Origin: Owenia fusiformis
Lineage: Eukaryota; Annelida; Polychaeta; Sabellida; Oweniidae
Assembly: GCA_903813345.2 (NCBI GenBank)
Contig: CAIIXF020000009.1
Location: 38,495,759 to 38,559,758, forward strand
Reading direction: 5' to 3'
Length of the DNA: 64,000 bases
Program-made: the position numbers and the translations under genes
The notes under the pieces: generated by a model
Database searches by the model: none
What the model saw: the letters and a program-made list of their open reading frames with translations, nothing else
Told to the model about the DNA's origin: nothing
In this document: in pieces, positions 1-12,399 of the stretch
Position numbering within the stretch: position 1 is the stretch's first letter
How the letters are laid out: each line of letters opens with the position of its first letter

Positions 1-2528
1 CAGAAATGGCATTTTGTTGAAATACCATATTAGGGTACAAACATGACATCTGAACTGATGAAATAAAGTGAAAACATTATTGATTTCACAATCAATCTAT
101 TATTCCATTAATATATCACAAAAAAACATTTGTCAAAGAAAGTTCTCTGGTTCCAATAGCCTTTTTAAATACACATCTTCTACTTAATAACTAGCGCAAT
201 TACCTACATTATAGGCTTTTAGGAAAATCTGGACAAGTTATTTTTTGCAGATATCATGAGATCAAATCCTACTTCTAATATATGTCTGTTTTATAAAAAC
301 AACATAGGCAACAACGGTTCAGAAGTACTAACTTATATATATATTAATGGTATAACCCTAAACTTTGGGTGATTTATTGTACACTGCACTGAGTAATATG
401 TCATTGTGATTCCTCACTCTTTGATTGGTCCATATCCAACATGTGACTAAAAATAACAAACAATATTCAATATCAAAATTTAATGATTTTCACTAGTCCG
501 ACTCAGTCCAGTGTTCTTTTCGTTTTATATATCCCGGAGTACATTGTTATGATTAATAGACTAGATGCGAATAGAAATAATCTTGATTTACGTCATTTAA
601 TATTCAAAATTCAGTCAAAGCATGGTTAAAGTGATGTCATATTTGAAATCTGCATGTAAAAGTAGATCTAAAGTATGGTTTCGAAATTATTTATCAACTT
701 CAAATTTTTTTTTTAAATGTGACTTCTTGTTAGGGGAGATTCCCCATAGACCCCATGTTACAAAATCACAAAAAGTGAAATATCTTTTCTTGTATTGGAC
801 AGATAACATTTTCTTTTACTGGACATATTTCAATTTGCATAACTATTAGCTTACATAAGGGTGATATTTCACCACTAGAACAGATGTAATTTTAGTTAAA
901 GGGAACTTACTACCGCTGGAATATCACTTGTGAAAGATGCACAGGTATACAACTACGTAACTGGTCATGCAAATTATTGGGGGGGGGGGAGTAATCTCAA
1001 CATACAAAAAGGTATACACAATATGAACATTTATTTGAATGACAAAAACTATAAAATGACACCATTATGCTTCTTTGAAACATATCCAAATAAAATAAAA
1101 TTAAGCTAAAAAAATCAGCTAAAAACAACAACGATTACCTACAGAGCCAGTTAGTGTTCAGTAATTTTTAATGGCACTTGTATAAATTGTTACTGGTGTT
1201 ACCAGAGTAATCACTCCTAAACCTATTAACATTATTTCCCAGTTTGACCTCCCAAATACTGCAAACTGCTTCAATTTGGTGTTAACAAATTTTGTATGAC
1301 ATTGCTAATTTCAATCTGTATAATGGACATAGTAAACCACAATATCCTAAGGTATTTTCGATATACTTTCACAAAAAATGTCAAATTAAAAATAGTTCAA
1401 TTTCCTAAAAATAGTAAATTTTATGTACTGCCAAACTAAACTAATTTACAGTATTTCAATTAGCCATGATGGGTGTGCCCAAACTAATATTAATTGCCCA
1501 CACTAATATTTGTCTTGCCTTAAAGGTAGTGAGTGATGATAATCAAATTGGCAAAAATGAGAATATAAGACCACACTGGTATTTCCTCAAAATGTAATAC
1601 AAAACCAAAGAAATACATAATGCTGTTATTATGATACAATCCAATTATAATATTACTTCATTAAAATACAGCAACTTTTGGGTACTCTGGGTACCTACCC
1701 ACTATGATTGTGGATGCACATCTTTTTGGCATTTTGTATCTAAAATACATATACAGGTAATCAGGTGTACATTTACAATGTTACAACTTTAGCATCTAAA
1801 ACAGTATTTCTCTGTGATTTTTCCATGAGTTAAACTCCTGTGTGTTTTACAGTCTATTCTATAGAATAACACAAAAAAATAAGACCATTTTTTGGCCATC
1901 CTATATGTAATACTTGTACATTTGTAATATTTTGTGATCACCCTGTGGATAATACATCGATGCATACAGTACAGATTATTTTATTAATGCAAACTACAGT
2001 ATCAAATAATGCAGCTGCTTTTGGCATTAAGTAAGCAAAGAGAAAAATACATCTGCTTGAAATATTTAGCTATCTTTTGTAGAGAAATATTATACATGTA
2101 GGGAAGTACAACCATGGGCTTTTAACTAGACATGTTTTAAATGTCAAACATAACATCAGCTTTACCACTGCCCTTAGTATTTCAATGTATTGGCTACATT
2201 AACTTTAAAAGCATTTTTACAACATTAATGGAAGTATAATATAACAACCCTCCATTTATTTACATTTATATAGTACCATTATATATATATTATACCTAAT
2301 ACCTTCTGGCCTGCTTATGGAGGCAAAGTGTTTGCTTGTATAAAGTCTTAAGCTAAATTCACTTCTTAAGGTGGTCTGCGTGAATACATCTCACAACTTC
2401 ATGACACATTTCTACCAATACAACTTTAAGTTCATTGCAGGCAACAATCCCCATTCAGATTGAATAAGTTTATCTCTGTGACCACACGCCTATATAACTG
2501 TTTAGCACTGCAACAAAATGTTATCAGA
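1..2528. other. Downstream flank / probable 3' UTR of the desaturase; no gene seen
   Basis: AT-rich sequence with no convincing coding exon on either strand. Part of it is probably the 3' UTR of the minus-strand desaturase that stops at 2529, since several minus-strand AATAAA hexamers occur here (2255-2260, 1980-1985). A G-run lies near 961-970. Nothing else is recognised. Confidence 0.5.
2255..2260 (-). promoter_or_regulatory. Candidate polyadenylation signal of the desaturase gene
   Basis: Minus-strand AATAAA about 270 nt past the desaturase stop codon. It is the nearest canonical hexamer I found; others lie farther out, for example 1980-1985, so the true mRNA end is unknown. Confidence 0.3.
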
Positions 2529-5500
2529 TCATTCATCTTTAGGCTTCTCACTTTCTAACGTCTTTTCCTCATTTGCCTCTGTTTCTTGTAAATGTTTCTG
2601 TACGCCATGATGACTTCCATCTCCGGTTTTCAGCGCTCTTCTAAATACTAAATTATATGGCATCTTACGTCGATCCGTTGCGAGGCCCATTTTCGCGAAA
2701 CAATCAATGAAGAAAGTGGTAAGGTTAAACTTCCATCCAAACTCACTGGTGGAATAATCATGCGGGAAAGTGTGGTGATAATTATGGAACCCTTCACCAA
2801 CGGCGCCAAAGATAACGAAGATATTCTCAACAGGGTTGATGAATTTATTGTATGGTTTGTCTCCTTTCATATGTGCCACGCTGTTGACCATCCAGGTGGC
2901 ATTGAGAGTGGCGCAGAGTCTCAGAAGACCAGGGATGAGGAATGCGTACCAGAGACTTTCCCCCCACAGGAAGTGAGGTACCAAAGTTGGTATTAGAAAG
3001 CACATCAACAACACAGAGGGGACATAGTATCTGGAAGAAATAACACACAATCAGTTTAGGTTGTTCCATTCATTATTTAATGTTGAACAATAAAGACTGA
3101 CATCTTTAATGGACTTTGTTATTATTACTTGTATGTGTAATAGAGGGCAGTTCAAAACTGGGTAATCTTTTTGTGGATGACATGTCAATGTCCTCACAAA
3201 ATTGCACTACAAAATTCTTTTTTTAAACATAAAATTGCGAATGGTCAGATACCAACATATTAAAATTAAAGGTATTGATAAATAAATCATGAATCTGTAC
3301 AGTCACAATGTAATATTTACCATCTACTCTTCCCTTCGATAAATATTTGAGTTCATTGTAGTATTATGTGACCATACTTTAAAGATATCTTGATGTAATG
3401 TTGAAATCCTGCTCTCGGCAGCCATTTTAAATTTTCTGAGGCACAAATTAGAAAAACAATACCATAATTGTGATATACTCTATCTCCAATGTGAGTATAA
3501 TATAGCCATACTTCTAAGAGATCAGAAAATTATTGTGAAATTCCCACATAAGGTGGCCATTTTGAATTTTTACGAAGCCCATATCAGAAAAACGATGAAA
3601 TATTTGCAATCTTCTCTAAATTGCCTTTCATTTGAGTATAATAAAGCTATACTTCAAAACCATCTCAAAATTAAAGCTAATTCCTGTTTTCCAAATCCCC
3701 ATTCACGGAATATATGTGAAATAGATAGATGTTGTGAATATAGTACCAAAATTTCAAATATTATTATTTATTGCTTTGCAAAAAATTATTCTCCAATATA
3801 CATTTTCCACCAAATATGAAGAAAATCCTTCGACCAGTATTCAAGTTATCTTCCGGACAGATGGGAGGATTAACAGACGGACGGACTGACAGATTGACAG
3901 AGGGCTTCACTATATCCCTACCAAACTTGGTTTGTTGGGATAACTAACAAAGGCATTTTTGGCATTCAAAAATGTTGGCAATATCAATGCCAAGGACCAT
4001 GCTGGAGCATGTCACATGAGAAAAATCCTCAGAGGAAAACTGACCAGTAGTTTTTGTTTATTAGTGAAAAGTGCTTTTAATTCATTTCAATAAGCTAATG
4101 TCAAGTATATGGTGGTTATCTTACTTTCTTTGGAATCGCAGCACTGGGTCAGCATAGAGGTCACTAAGGTCAATATTCTTGCCCTTATCTTTTACATCGG
4201 GATGTTTCCTTACCAACAGCCAGCCAATGTGGGAGAAAAAGAAACCACGTCTGGCATTATGGGGGTCAGCATCTGTCTCGGAGTATTTGTGGTGGACTCT
4301 GTGATCTCTTGCCCATTCAATAATGTCATTCTGAAAAATGATAAATGTCAAAATTGTTAGAATGTTTTTTAACAATCGGATAACATATTAACCCTAAAGA
4401 TATTTGCAAAAAATGTTACCTTGGCAACTCGATGATGTCAACTCAATGATATCAGCTCAATGATGTCAACTCAATGATATCAACTCAATGATGTCAACTC
4501 AATGATATCAACTCAATGATGTCAACTCAATGATATCAGCTCAATGATGTCAACTCAATGATATCAGATCAATGATGTCAACTCAATGATATCAATTCAA
4601 TGATTTCAACTCAATGATGTCAACTCAATGAAATCAACTCAATGATTTCAACTCAATGATATCAGATCAATTATGTCAACTCAATGATATCAACTCCAAT
4701 GATGTTAATCTTCTGGTCAAATCCCCAAATCTAGGACCGAAAGCTTCACACCATCAAAGGCAAATGTTGTGTGATACTTGAACAATTATAAATATGTTAA
4801 AATTTGAAATAAATTAATAATCGTGGGCTTCCTTCCTTCTACAAAATATATATATTAATATGTCTGAATCTCTGATATTTCCATTGTTGATTTTAAAAGA
4901 AGATTGATTTGACGTTGATCTGATGGGTACAATGTAATCAATAAATAGTGGGAGGTATTGTTTGAATCTGATTATTGTAGCATGGAGAAAAGGATACAGC
5001 TATTAATTCCATGTAGTAGACTGTATATGGAATAGTTTCAGCCGCATGGGCATGGGCTTTTTTGATCATCACAATGAAGACAGATTCATGAAAATCATTG
5101 TTGAGTTGAATAACTATTATTTGTGTTTGTGTACGATAGAATTCTTCACACTAATTTAAAATTAATTGAATAATTGTAATTTTTGAGTTGTATGATTTAA
5201 TGTTTGCAAGATGAACTTATGTACTTTAGACTCATCAGTAGATCAGATGTTACACAATGCATGAATAATCTACACAGTTCACATCCAATAACAGTTGATA
5301 AGCTTAAATAGTTGAAGTACACAATCCAATTCAAGTTTATGGTCAAATCCTAGTTTAAAAAAAACATTGTTTTTTTATTTGGTTTTCAAACTTATTTTCA
5401 AAACCTCAAGCAGATGCAGCCACCATTTGCTAATGACCACAATGTTAATGAGACCACTGGCACACAAAGGGAGTAGTTTTATAGCATTTAAGTACAAAGT

Positions 5501-6175
5501 AACAGTTTTGGAATCTCAGAGGCAGGGATTTTGTACCATGTTGAGAAGAGTTAATTTACGCACCTGTAGAGCCATTGAGTTCATCATGGTAAGAATGATT
5601 CTCATAGGGAGCTTTGCCTTGTATGACCTATGTGCCCAGAGTCTGTGAGCCCCTGCTGTAACTCCTATAGCACTTGCTGTATACAAAAATATGGCTGGAA
5701 AAAAAACATACATGTACACAGTACACAACTAATATATCAACTAAAATATTTCATCCGATTCATTCATAAGACATCACTTCAGAAACCTTTGAACACTTAA
5801 AGTCACTAATTCTAGGTAATCTTTTAAATTCTCTCATTTACAGTAAATGATTAATTCTGAGCAATTTAATTCACCCCATGCCAAGAACTGTCATCATAAT
5901 GCAAGGGTAAGACTCTTTAAAAGACATAAAAACTTACTGAACAGCCAAGTGAGGGGATGGGCCCATGGTATACAGATGATTCCCCAGAGAGAGTAAGCAT
6001 GTAACAGGGTGAACAGAACCACATTGCGCCATACGATCCTACGAGGAGGTCTCTTCTGTTCATGTGTTGCTTCTGTCACCACTGGAGCGATTCCCCCTGC
6101 GTTGACGTGATCATCATTGGTCTGAAGCTCCAGGGGGTCAAAAGCCACATCGAAATCCGGGTTCCTTGGTGGCAT
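2529..6175 (-). CDS. SCD: Stearoyl-CoA (delta-9) desaturase, four coding exons, complete
   Basis: This is an ER-membrane di-iron enzyme that puts the first double bond into stearoyl- and palmitoyl-CoA using cytochrome b5. Coding exons on the minus strand are 6175-5938, 5694-5564, 4330-4125 and 3030-2529; all junctions are GT/AG and phases agree. The total is 1077 nt, 358 aa, matching vertebrate SCDs (about 355-359). The three histidine boxes are visible: HRLWAH (96-101), HRVHH (133-137) and HNYHH (274-278), plus the NSVAH motif (241-245). The N-terminus is the usual variable hydrophilic stretch and the C-terminal tail is charged. The start at 6175 is chosen for family length. The frame stays open upstream to a 3' splice site at 6219-6220, so a 5' UTR exon lies farther upstream and was not located. 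The introns contain a satellite-like repeat and a 14-bp array. Confidence 0.96.
3400..3945. repeat. Degenerate satellite-like repeat with GACGGAC tail in a desaturase intron
   Basis: Two or more diverged units of about 120-130 bp carry the phrases 'gccattttgaa' or 'gccattttaaa' and 'gagtataata'. They are followed by a run of GACGGAC-type steps near 3873-3900. The organisation matches repeats at 12.4-14.1 kb and 58.6-59.1 kb, so it is probably one dispersed non-autonomous family. It lies in the last SCD intron and has no coding capacity. Confidence 0.5.
4426..4706. repeat. 14-bp tandem array (aactcaatgatrtc) in a desaturase intron
   Basis: About 19-20 copies of a 14-bp unit alternate between gatgtc and gatatc endings. 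The array lies about 95 bp upstream, in gene direction, of the third coding exon. Read on the minus strand, the unit (GACATCATTGAGTTG) resembles the first bases of that exon (GACATTATTGAATGG). This may be chance or a decayed copy of the exon start. Confidence 0.85.
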
Positions 6176-8745
6176 CCTGTCAGTTATTACCCCTAATGTT
6201 TTGTCGTCAGGTTTTAATCTGGAACACATAAAAAGTAAAAAAGGTAATTTTTATGATACAAAAAAAATAGTATGGAAACCTTTATTTCACTGTGTATGTA
6301 AACAATGAGCCTCATCATGATTTACGTATCATCTGAAAAACAATTACTTAATAACAAAAAAGGTTAGTTGCCTTGCAGCCATAAAAATCTGAAAATGTCA
6401 GTGATATAACGCTGTATATTGATTAGAATTTTCTGAATGATATGCAAAGTTTGAATATCTGAATGCGCCAATGTTGTCCAGACAAAATAATTGTGCCTTT
6501 GAGACAGAGTAAGTCTAAGTAAGATCAATCCCCAATCATCAGTTCACGTTTCCTGCCCACTTACATTATTTCCAGAAGCTCTGAATGTCTTGCTAATATT
6601 ATCACGATTATTGTATTATGGTTCTCAGCTGCCCTTCCAACAATCTCTCATCAGTTGATCTGAATATTAATTCATAATTTGTATCTTATATACTTGATAA
6701 CATGAGTCATGTGAGTAACCTCTTCATCTAAAGGACACAACATAGTTAAATTCCCAGCTTAATATGATGAAACCTTAATGAAGCAGTCAAAAGTAGATTA
6801 TACATGTTTCTGGCCAGGTTAAAAACAGCAGAATAATCTAATGTGGATATTTATAATAATCATGTCATCATATGCTAAAATTATTTTATTATTCATCCAT
6901 CATCTGACAAAAATAATTTGGACCCTGCACGGCTAAACGTTGGACATCAGACTTTGGAATATGCATCATAATAAAAAGAGAGTGATCTTATTTTTCAGAC
7001 TTTTTGTGAGATTTTTAGATCAATATATGGGTATTGGCATTGCCTACTAGTATCATTTATCATTTCTACAGGGTCATCTTGCTCTTTTCATAATTAAGAC
7101 TTTTTAGACCCAAGAATCAATTCCATTAACAATTTCAATATACTATTTCCAGTTTTTTATTAATAATAATATGTGTTTCATATGTATGCACCCCCTCTAA
7201 ACTCATACATGTAGCATTGCCAGCCTATCATGTTATTTATCATTTCATCATGTTATTTATTATTCTAAATGTCATTGGCTTAGATGTGAATTCCTCAGGT
7301 TAGTGACATCACATTTTCCAACACCAAATAATTGATGTTGATTTTCCATAAGTAATCAACTCTGCAGTTTTTTGAGTTTGTTTACAAAACGATCAGCTAG
7401 AATGCCCTATCATATTTTTGTGTGTGCATGTTTTTTTCTTGCTGTCTCTTTCCAATTAATATTTCTTTGTGAGAGAGGCCTGATACAACGCTAGACACAT
7501 ATGATTATGTAACATTAGGTGGTAAAAACAACAGACAGGCCCGTAGCCAGAATTTGCCAAGAGAGGTTCACTTTTTGAAAAGTTCCAGGGGGTTCACTTT
7601 TGACAATTTTGATCCAAAATGACCAAAATCACTTAAAAAATGTTCAGAATGGTGAAAAACTGCATGATTTTGATGGAGGGGGGGGGGAGTTCGCTCTAGT
7701 GATGATGTATCTCGATAACCAGTATTGATGAGCACTCCGTGTTTTTTGTTTATTATTATCACAAGTTCTGTCTGAGGGAATATATTTTAACCTCTATGCC
7801 AAATATTACTTTTTCATCTCATAAAAATATATCGTAATGAACAAACTGTTAATACTAAAACATTCTAAATATTCTCATACTAAGCTACTTATTAGTTTGT
7901 CAGTTGTCATTTAGGCTACTTCATATTTAATTATCAAAATAGCAGACAAACTTTCTTCATCTTTACTATTATTAATACAATCAGCATTCATACCATATCC
8001 AAAACAACAGACAAACATCTCAAATATACAAACAAAGCATTTCATAACTATAAGTATAAGCTAATACACAATGGAAATAAGATTAAAGCAAACAAACATC
8101 ACATCATAATTATAATATGTTTGTCTCAAACAATTCATCCACTATTCAGCCCCCCCCCCCATTTCCGGAACAACAGGCATAAGCAAATGCGCAACAGCTG
8201 GTGCATTTGCTTCTAAACTGGTCAAATTCAGCATTATCACACACATCTGGCAATTACCCAGAAATAGGCAACTATTGATATTGTATCTGGCAATGTGAAT
8301 TATTTCATTTATAAGCAGGTGAGCAGGACTTCTAATAGATTGAAATCTAAGGTAGGTGCTACTTAGGTTTTCATGAGCCATCAATAATTGGCTAACCATT
8401 TTATTTATGTTTCTACATGTTTTTCTTTACATGTACTACAGTTTTTTGAAAGTTATTTGTAAGTTACATTCTAAAGTTACCCACTAAACAATCCAATCAT
8501 ACCAATAGAGCTTTACTCTATCAAAGTGTAGGATGTTGTGGTGTTAAAAAAGGTTGATTTCTTGTGGCATTAGAACTGTAATGGACAACATGTTGAATGG
8601 TAATGCTTGGTAAATACTTGAAAGGTCAATAGGTTCATTTCACCTCTTAGTGTTTGATTAAACTTTTTTTAGAATCTTTATCTTACTTTTGCAAAATGAG
8701 TTAAAACACATATGCAATTTTATTTTTCAGTAAATGACCTTGATG
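6176..8745. other. Desaturase 5' flank / intergenic, no gene recognised
   Basis: It holds the in-frame lead-in and 3' splice site (6219-6220) of the first desaturase coding exon. The rest is AT-rich DNA with no exon I can support. G or C runs at 7677-7687 and 8150-8160 and a 'cccgtagccag' phrase near 7542 look like fragments of dispersed repeats. The desaturase (minus) and the 2TM gene (plus) diverge across this interval, so it may hold both promoters, unless the desaturase 5' UTR exon lies beyond the 2TM gene. Confidence 0.4.
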
Positions 8746-8753
8746 TATAAATA
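8746..8753 (+). promoter_or_regulatory. TATA-box-like element upstream of the 2TM gene
   Basis: TATAAATA lies 127 bp before the ATG at 8880. A start site about 30 bp downstream would give a 5' UTR of roughly 100 nt. The region is AT-rich, so chance occurrence is likely enough to keep confidence low. AG acceptor-like sites just before the ATG (near 8820 and 8869) allow a spliced 5' UTR instead. Confidence 0.25.
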
Positions 8754-8879
8754 TAGATATTTAGGCAGTGCATATTATACATGTATACATACAACTAAGT
8801 TGCAGTAACAACATGCACAGCTACTGAGATTAAAACTATTAGAGGATACAATCTGAGTCAGGTTCACAGATTCATAAAT

Positions 8880-9479
8880 ATGGGGATAGAGAATTCAAAA
8901 CCTAAACAATTCACACCATTTGAAATCCAGCGTCGCAAAGAGATTGATGCGTTATGGACAGGAATGAGGCAACATGCACGTATAGTGACGAGGGCACATT
9001 ATTTGTCAGCTGATCATTGGGAAGAAAGGGCAAGGAATATGGAAGTTGTTAAAACTGTCCTTGGTTCATGTGGTCTAGCTGGGCTAGGTGGTGTTTCTTT
9101 CTCTAAGGTTTTAAAACGAAAAGCAGGTGGCGCTATTGGTAGCTCATCAATGTTTGCCACAGGCATGGCCATTATTTATTCATTTAGTGGGGAATATATG
9201 AAGACATCACGTAATCCTGCTGCACTTGCGGAGAAATATAGCGAGGCGGGTGCAAATTGGAAAGAACTACATGATATGATCCGTATGGACCAGAAATTGT
9301 GGCTCTGGGATCCTAATGTTGATGCACTTGCGCTTGAAAAACTTCACGAAGAACTGCTGGATAAAAAATTTCAAAATAACAAGTATCTAAAGACGGAGAT
9401 CTGGGCTTATAAGCAGGTCAAAGAAGAGATGAAAATTGAGGAGGAAGAAAAGAAAAATTTCCATGACAAGTACCATTAA
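8880..9479 (+). CDS. SLATT-like two-transmembrane protein, single exon
   Basis: A 199-aa intronless reading frame. Seen: the start MGIENSKP fits an N-myristoylation signal (Gly2, Ser6, Lys7). A basic amphipathic stretch (15-53) leads to two hydrophobic segments at about 54-75 and 83-104 joined by a short basic loop (KVLKRK). A helix with spaced Tyr120, Ala123, Trp127 and Leu130 follows, then a charged C-terminal coiled-coil-like tail rich in K/E. Family knowledge: two tight TM helices followed by a 'Y..A...W..L' helix is the layout of SLATT domains, best known as predicted pore-forming effectors beside bacterial SMODS/CD-NTase or SLOG sensors. Inference: this is an animal member or look-alike; its function is unknown. 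The ATG context has A at -3 and G at +4. The last four codons lie in a tandem array. Not a shadow frame: no competing gene overlaps it. Confidence 0.6.
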   Translation: MGIENSKPKQFTPFEIQRRKEIDALWTGMRQHARIVTRAHYLSADHWEERARNMEVVKTVLGSCGLAGLGGVSFSKVLKRKAGGAIGSSSMFATGMAIIYSFSGEYMKTSRNPAALAEKYSEAGANWKELHDMIRMDQKLWLWDPNVDALALEKLHEELLDKKFQNNKYLKTEIWAYKQVKEEMKIEEEEKKNFHDKYH

Positions 9480-9726
9480 TAATAGACAGTGGTACACATA
9501 TATGTCAAGTACCATTAATAATGGACAGTGGTACACATTAATAATGGACAGTGGTACACATATATGTCAAGTACCATTAATAATGGACAGTGGTACACAT
9601 TAATAATGGACAGTGGTACACATATATGTCAAGAACCATTAATAATGGACAGTGGTACACATTAATAATGGACAGTGGTACACATATATGTCAAGTACCA
9701 TTAATAATGGACAGTGGTACACATAA
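9467..9726 (+). repeat. Tandem array starting at the stop codon of the 2TM gene
   Basis: One 39-bp unit is followed by three 62-bp higher-order units and a partial, built on 'cattaataatggacagtgg'. The first unit supplies the last residues and the TAA stop of the 2TM gene (DKYH, stop). Each copy holds the palindrome CCATTAATAATGG and a GTACCA/TGGTAC pair, so the 3' UTR would form repeated hairpins. Confidence 0.9.
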
Positions 9727-10027
9727 TAGTTTCATTCATTTTACAAAACCATTTGATTACAACATGAAATACTGAGAGAATGTTTGTACTCAAAATTAAA
9801 AGAAATTATTCTTAGTTTTGATTGTGATGACCCATATTTTTTTAAAAGGTTAATGGCAACTGAACACTTAACTGTTCAATTACACATTGGAAAATGTATG
9901 TATCATGGTTTCAGTATTAGTAGTGTGCATCACACTGTATAATAATTATTTTTATAGTTAGAATAGTTGTAGTAGTAGTTTGTAGTGATTTAGTGACCAA
10001 TGTATCATGTGACTGATATAAAATGTC

Positions 10028-10033
10028 AATAAA
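10028..10033 (+). promoter_or_regulatory. Candidate polyadenylation signal of the 2TM gene
   Basis: AATAAA about 550 nt past the stop codon; a second one is at 10187-10192. Either would place the tandem array in the 3' UTR. Confidence 0.4.
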
Positions 10034-10531
10034 AGATATCTTATATAACATGTATAAAACATTTAGAGAAAATGAATATGTTAACCTTAAATTACTATGA
10101 AATAGTTATGAAATAGTTTTGAAGGTAGAATTGGCCATAGATATCATGGATAATTTCAGGTCTATGTCCATATGTTAAGACTATACAATAAACAAGTTTA
10201 TATTTGGCACATAAAATAGCAAATACAATTCACATGCAAAATTGTTCTAAGAAATATAATGAATTTAATTTTAATATAAATATAGGGTATTCATCTAAAA
10301 TTATTTCCAAAAAGAACTCATTGTCCTTAATTCGTTTATCCAAATGTTTTTATCACGCTGCTGTACTTAAACGATGTGCCTACTTAGGCCATGGGCTTTC
10401 AATTAGAAGCCTATGCTTAGGCACACCATTTGTTTTGATCACAAATGGTGCGTCTATTGCATCATACTGCATTGTTTTCTTATTAAATGGATTCATTCAG
10501 TGGCAAATATATGATTGTACTATGTAGATTT

Positions 10532-11990
10532 AAACTAGAAAAAACAGCAACTCCACGGAGTAGCAAATCCCACCGGACAAAACATATTATGCTTATTATA
10601 GCTAGTGTAAATGTTGAAATGTTTGTGCACTTTGAGATAGAAGCATGAAATTTGGCACAAAGTTAGTTTATACCATTGTGAACTAGGCATCATCATATAA
10701 AATTTGAACCAAATCCGTTAACTGGTATATGAGTTATCAAAGATTACGTTTTTTACGAATATGGGCCGCCATCTTGAAATTCAGCCGCCATCTTGAAAAA
10801 TTATTTCTTGAACAGAGCTACTGTGTCCTTAGGCATAATCATATAAAATTTCAATCAAATCTGTTCACTGGTATTTGAGTTATCAAAGATTACGTTTTTT
10901 ACGAAAAATTGCCGCCATTTTGAAATTAAGTGGCCATCTTGAAAATGTTTTGTCGAACATAGCTATTGTGTCCCTAATAATCATCATATAAAATTTGAAC
11001 CAAATCCGTTCACTGGTATTTGAGTTATCAAAGATTACATATTTTTACGAAAAATGGCCACCACTTTGAAATTAAGCGGCCATCTTGAAAATCTCTTTTT
11101 GTGCGAAACTCCTTTGTCCCTGGGCATCAGCATATAAAATTTGAACCAAATCTGCTCACTGGTATATGAGTTATCAAAGATTACGTTTTTTAAGGAATTT
11201 GGGCCGCCATCTTGAAATTCAGCCGCCATCTTGAAAATTATTTCTTGAACAGAGCTACTGTGTCCCTAGGCATAATCATATAAAATTTCAACCAAATCTG
11301 TTCACTGGTATTTGAGTTATCAAAGATTACGTTTTTTACAAAAAATTGCCGCCATTTTGAAATTAAGCGGCCATCTTGAAAATGTTTTGTCAAACATAGT
11401 TACTGTGTCCCTAAGCATCATCATATAAAATTTGAACCAAATCCGTTTACTGGTATTTGAGTTATCAAAGATTACATATTTTTACGAAAAATGGCCGCCA
11501 CTTTGATATTAAGCGGCCATCTTGAAAATCTCTTTTTGTGCGAAACTCCTTTGTCCCTGGGCATCAGCATATAAAATTTGAACCAAATCTGCTCACTGGT
11601 ATATGAGTTATCAAAGATTACGTTTTTTAAGGAATTTGGGCCGCCATCTTGAAATTCAGCCGCCATCTTGAAAATTATTTCTTGAACAGAGCTACTGTGT
11701 CCCTAGGCATAATCATATAAAATTTCAACCAAATCTGTTCACTGGTATTTGAGTTATCAAAGAATACGTTTTTTACGAAAAATTGCCGCCATTTTGAAAT
11801 TAAGCGGCCATCTTGAAAATGTTTTGTCAAACATAGTTACTGTGTCCCTAAGCATCATCATATAAAATTTGAACCAAATCCGTTTACTGGTATTTGAGTT
11901 ATCAAAGATTACATATTTTTACGAAAAATGGCCGCCATTTTGAAATTAAGCGGCCATCTTGAAAATCTCTTTTTGTGCGAAACTCCTTTG
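10532..11990. repeat. Higher-order satellite-like repeat (about 437-bp period, about 146-bp subunits)
   Basis: It starts with a distinctive end-like sequence around a palindrome (ACTCCACGGAGT, near 10552), which recurs inverted at 30860-30901. Units of about 146 bp follow, each with 'aaaatttgaaccaaatcc', 'gagttatcaaagattacg' and one or two gccgccatcttg-type blocks. Three subunits make a 437-bp higher-order unit: the blocks at 10765, 11203 and 11640 are spaced 438 and 437 bp. Identical stretches of 64 codons on the minus strand are a by-product of this period, not genes. Confidence 0.85.
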
Positions 11991-12399
11991 TCCCAAGTGA
12001 AAAATGTTATTTTTTCACTTTTCATTTGGTTATTATTTTGCCTGCCATCTGAGAGTATGGATCATTTTTCTGAGAATATGTACAAAACAGTAAAGATTCA
12101 GCAAATAATCGTGTGTACATGTACAGTATATATGTAAAAAAGATCAGATCTGTATGATGATGCATCGGCTGAGATCTTGAGGCTATCAATATGGCGAATC
12201 ATTTTGAATCACATTTTTTAAGATTTCATACAAAGAGTCTCTTAAAACGTGCATACAGAGGATACAAAGCTGCTCTGGGGTGAAAATGTTTCTACTTTTA
12301 CAGTTTTAGCATTCAAAGAGGTAAGATTTTTGGAAACTGCTGTGGGAAAACTGCATCCAAGGGACTCGGGAATTATTATTTTTTGGCGTCCATCTAATG

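Noticed and set aside
10204-10527. 107-codon plus frame downstream of the 2TM gene
   Set aside because: Low-complexity start, no recognisable domain, overlaps repeat-like sequence ('catgggctttcaa') and a polyadenylation zone.
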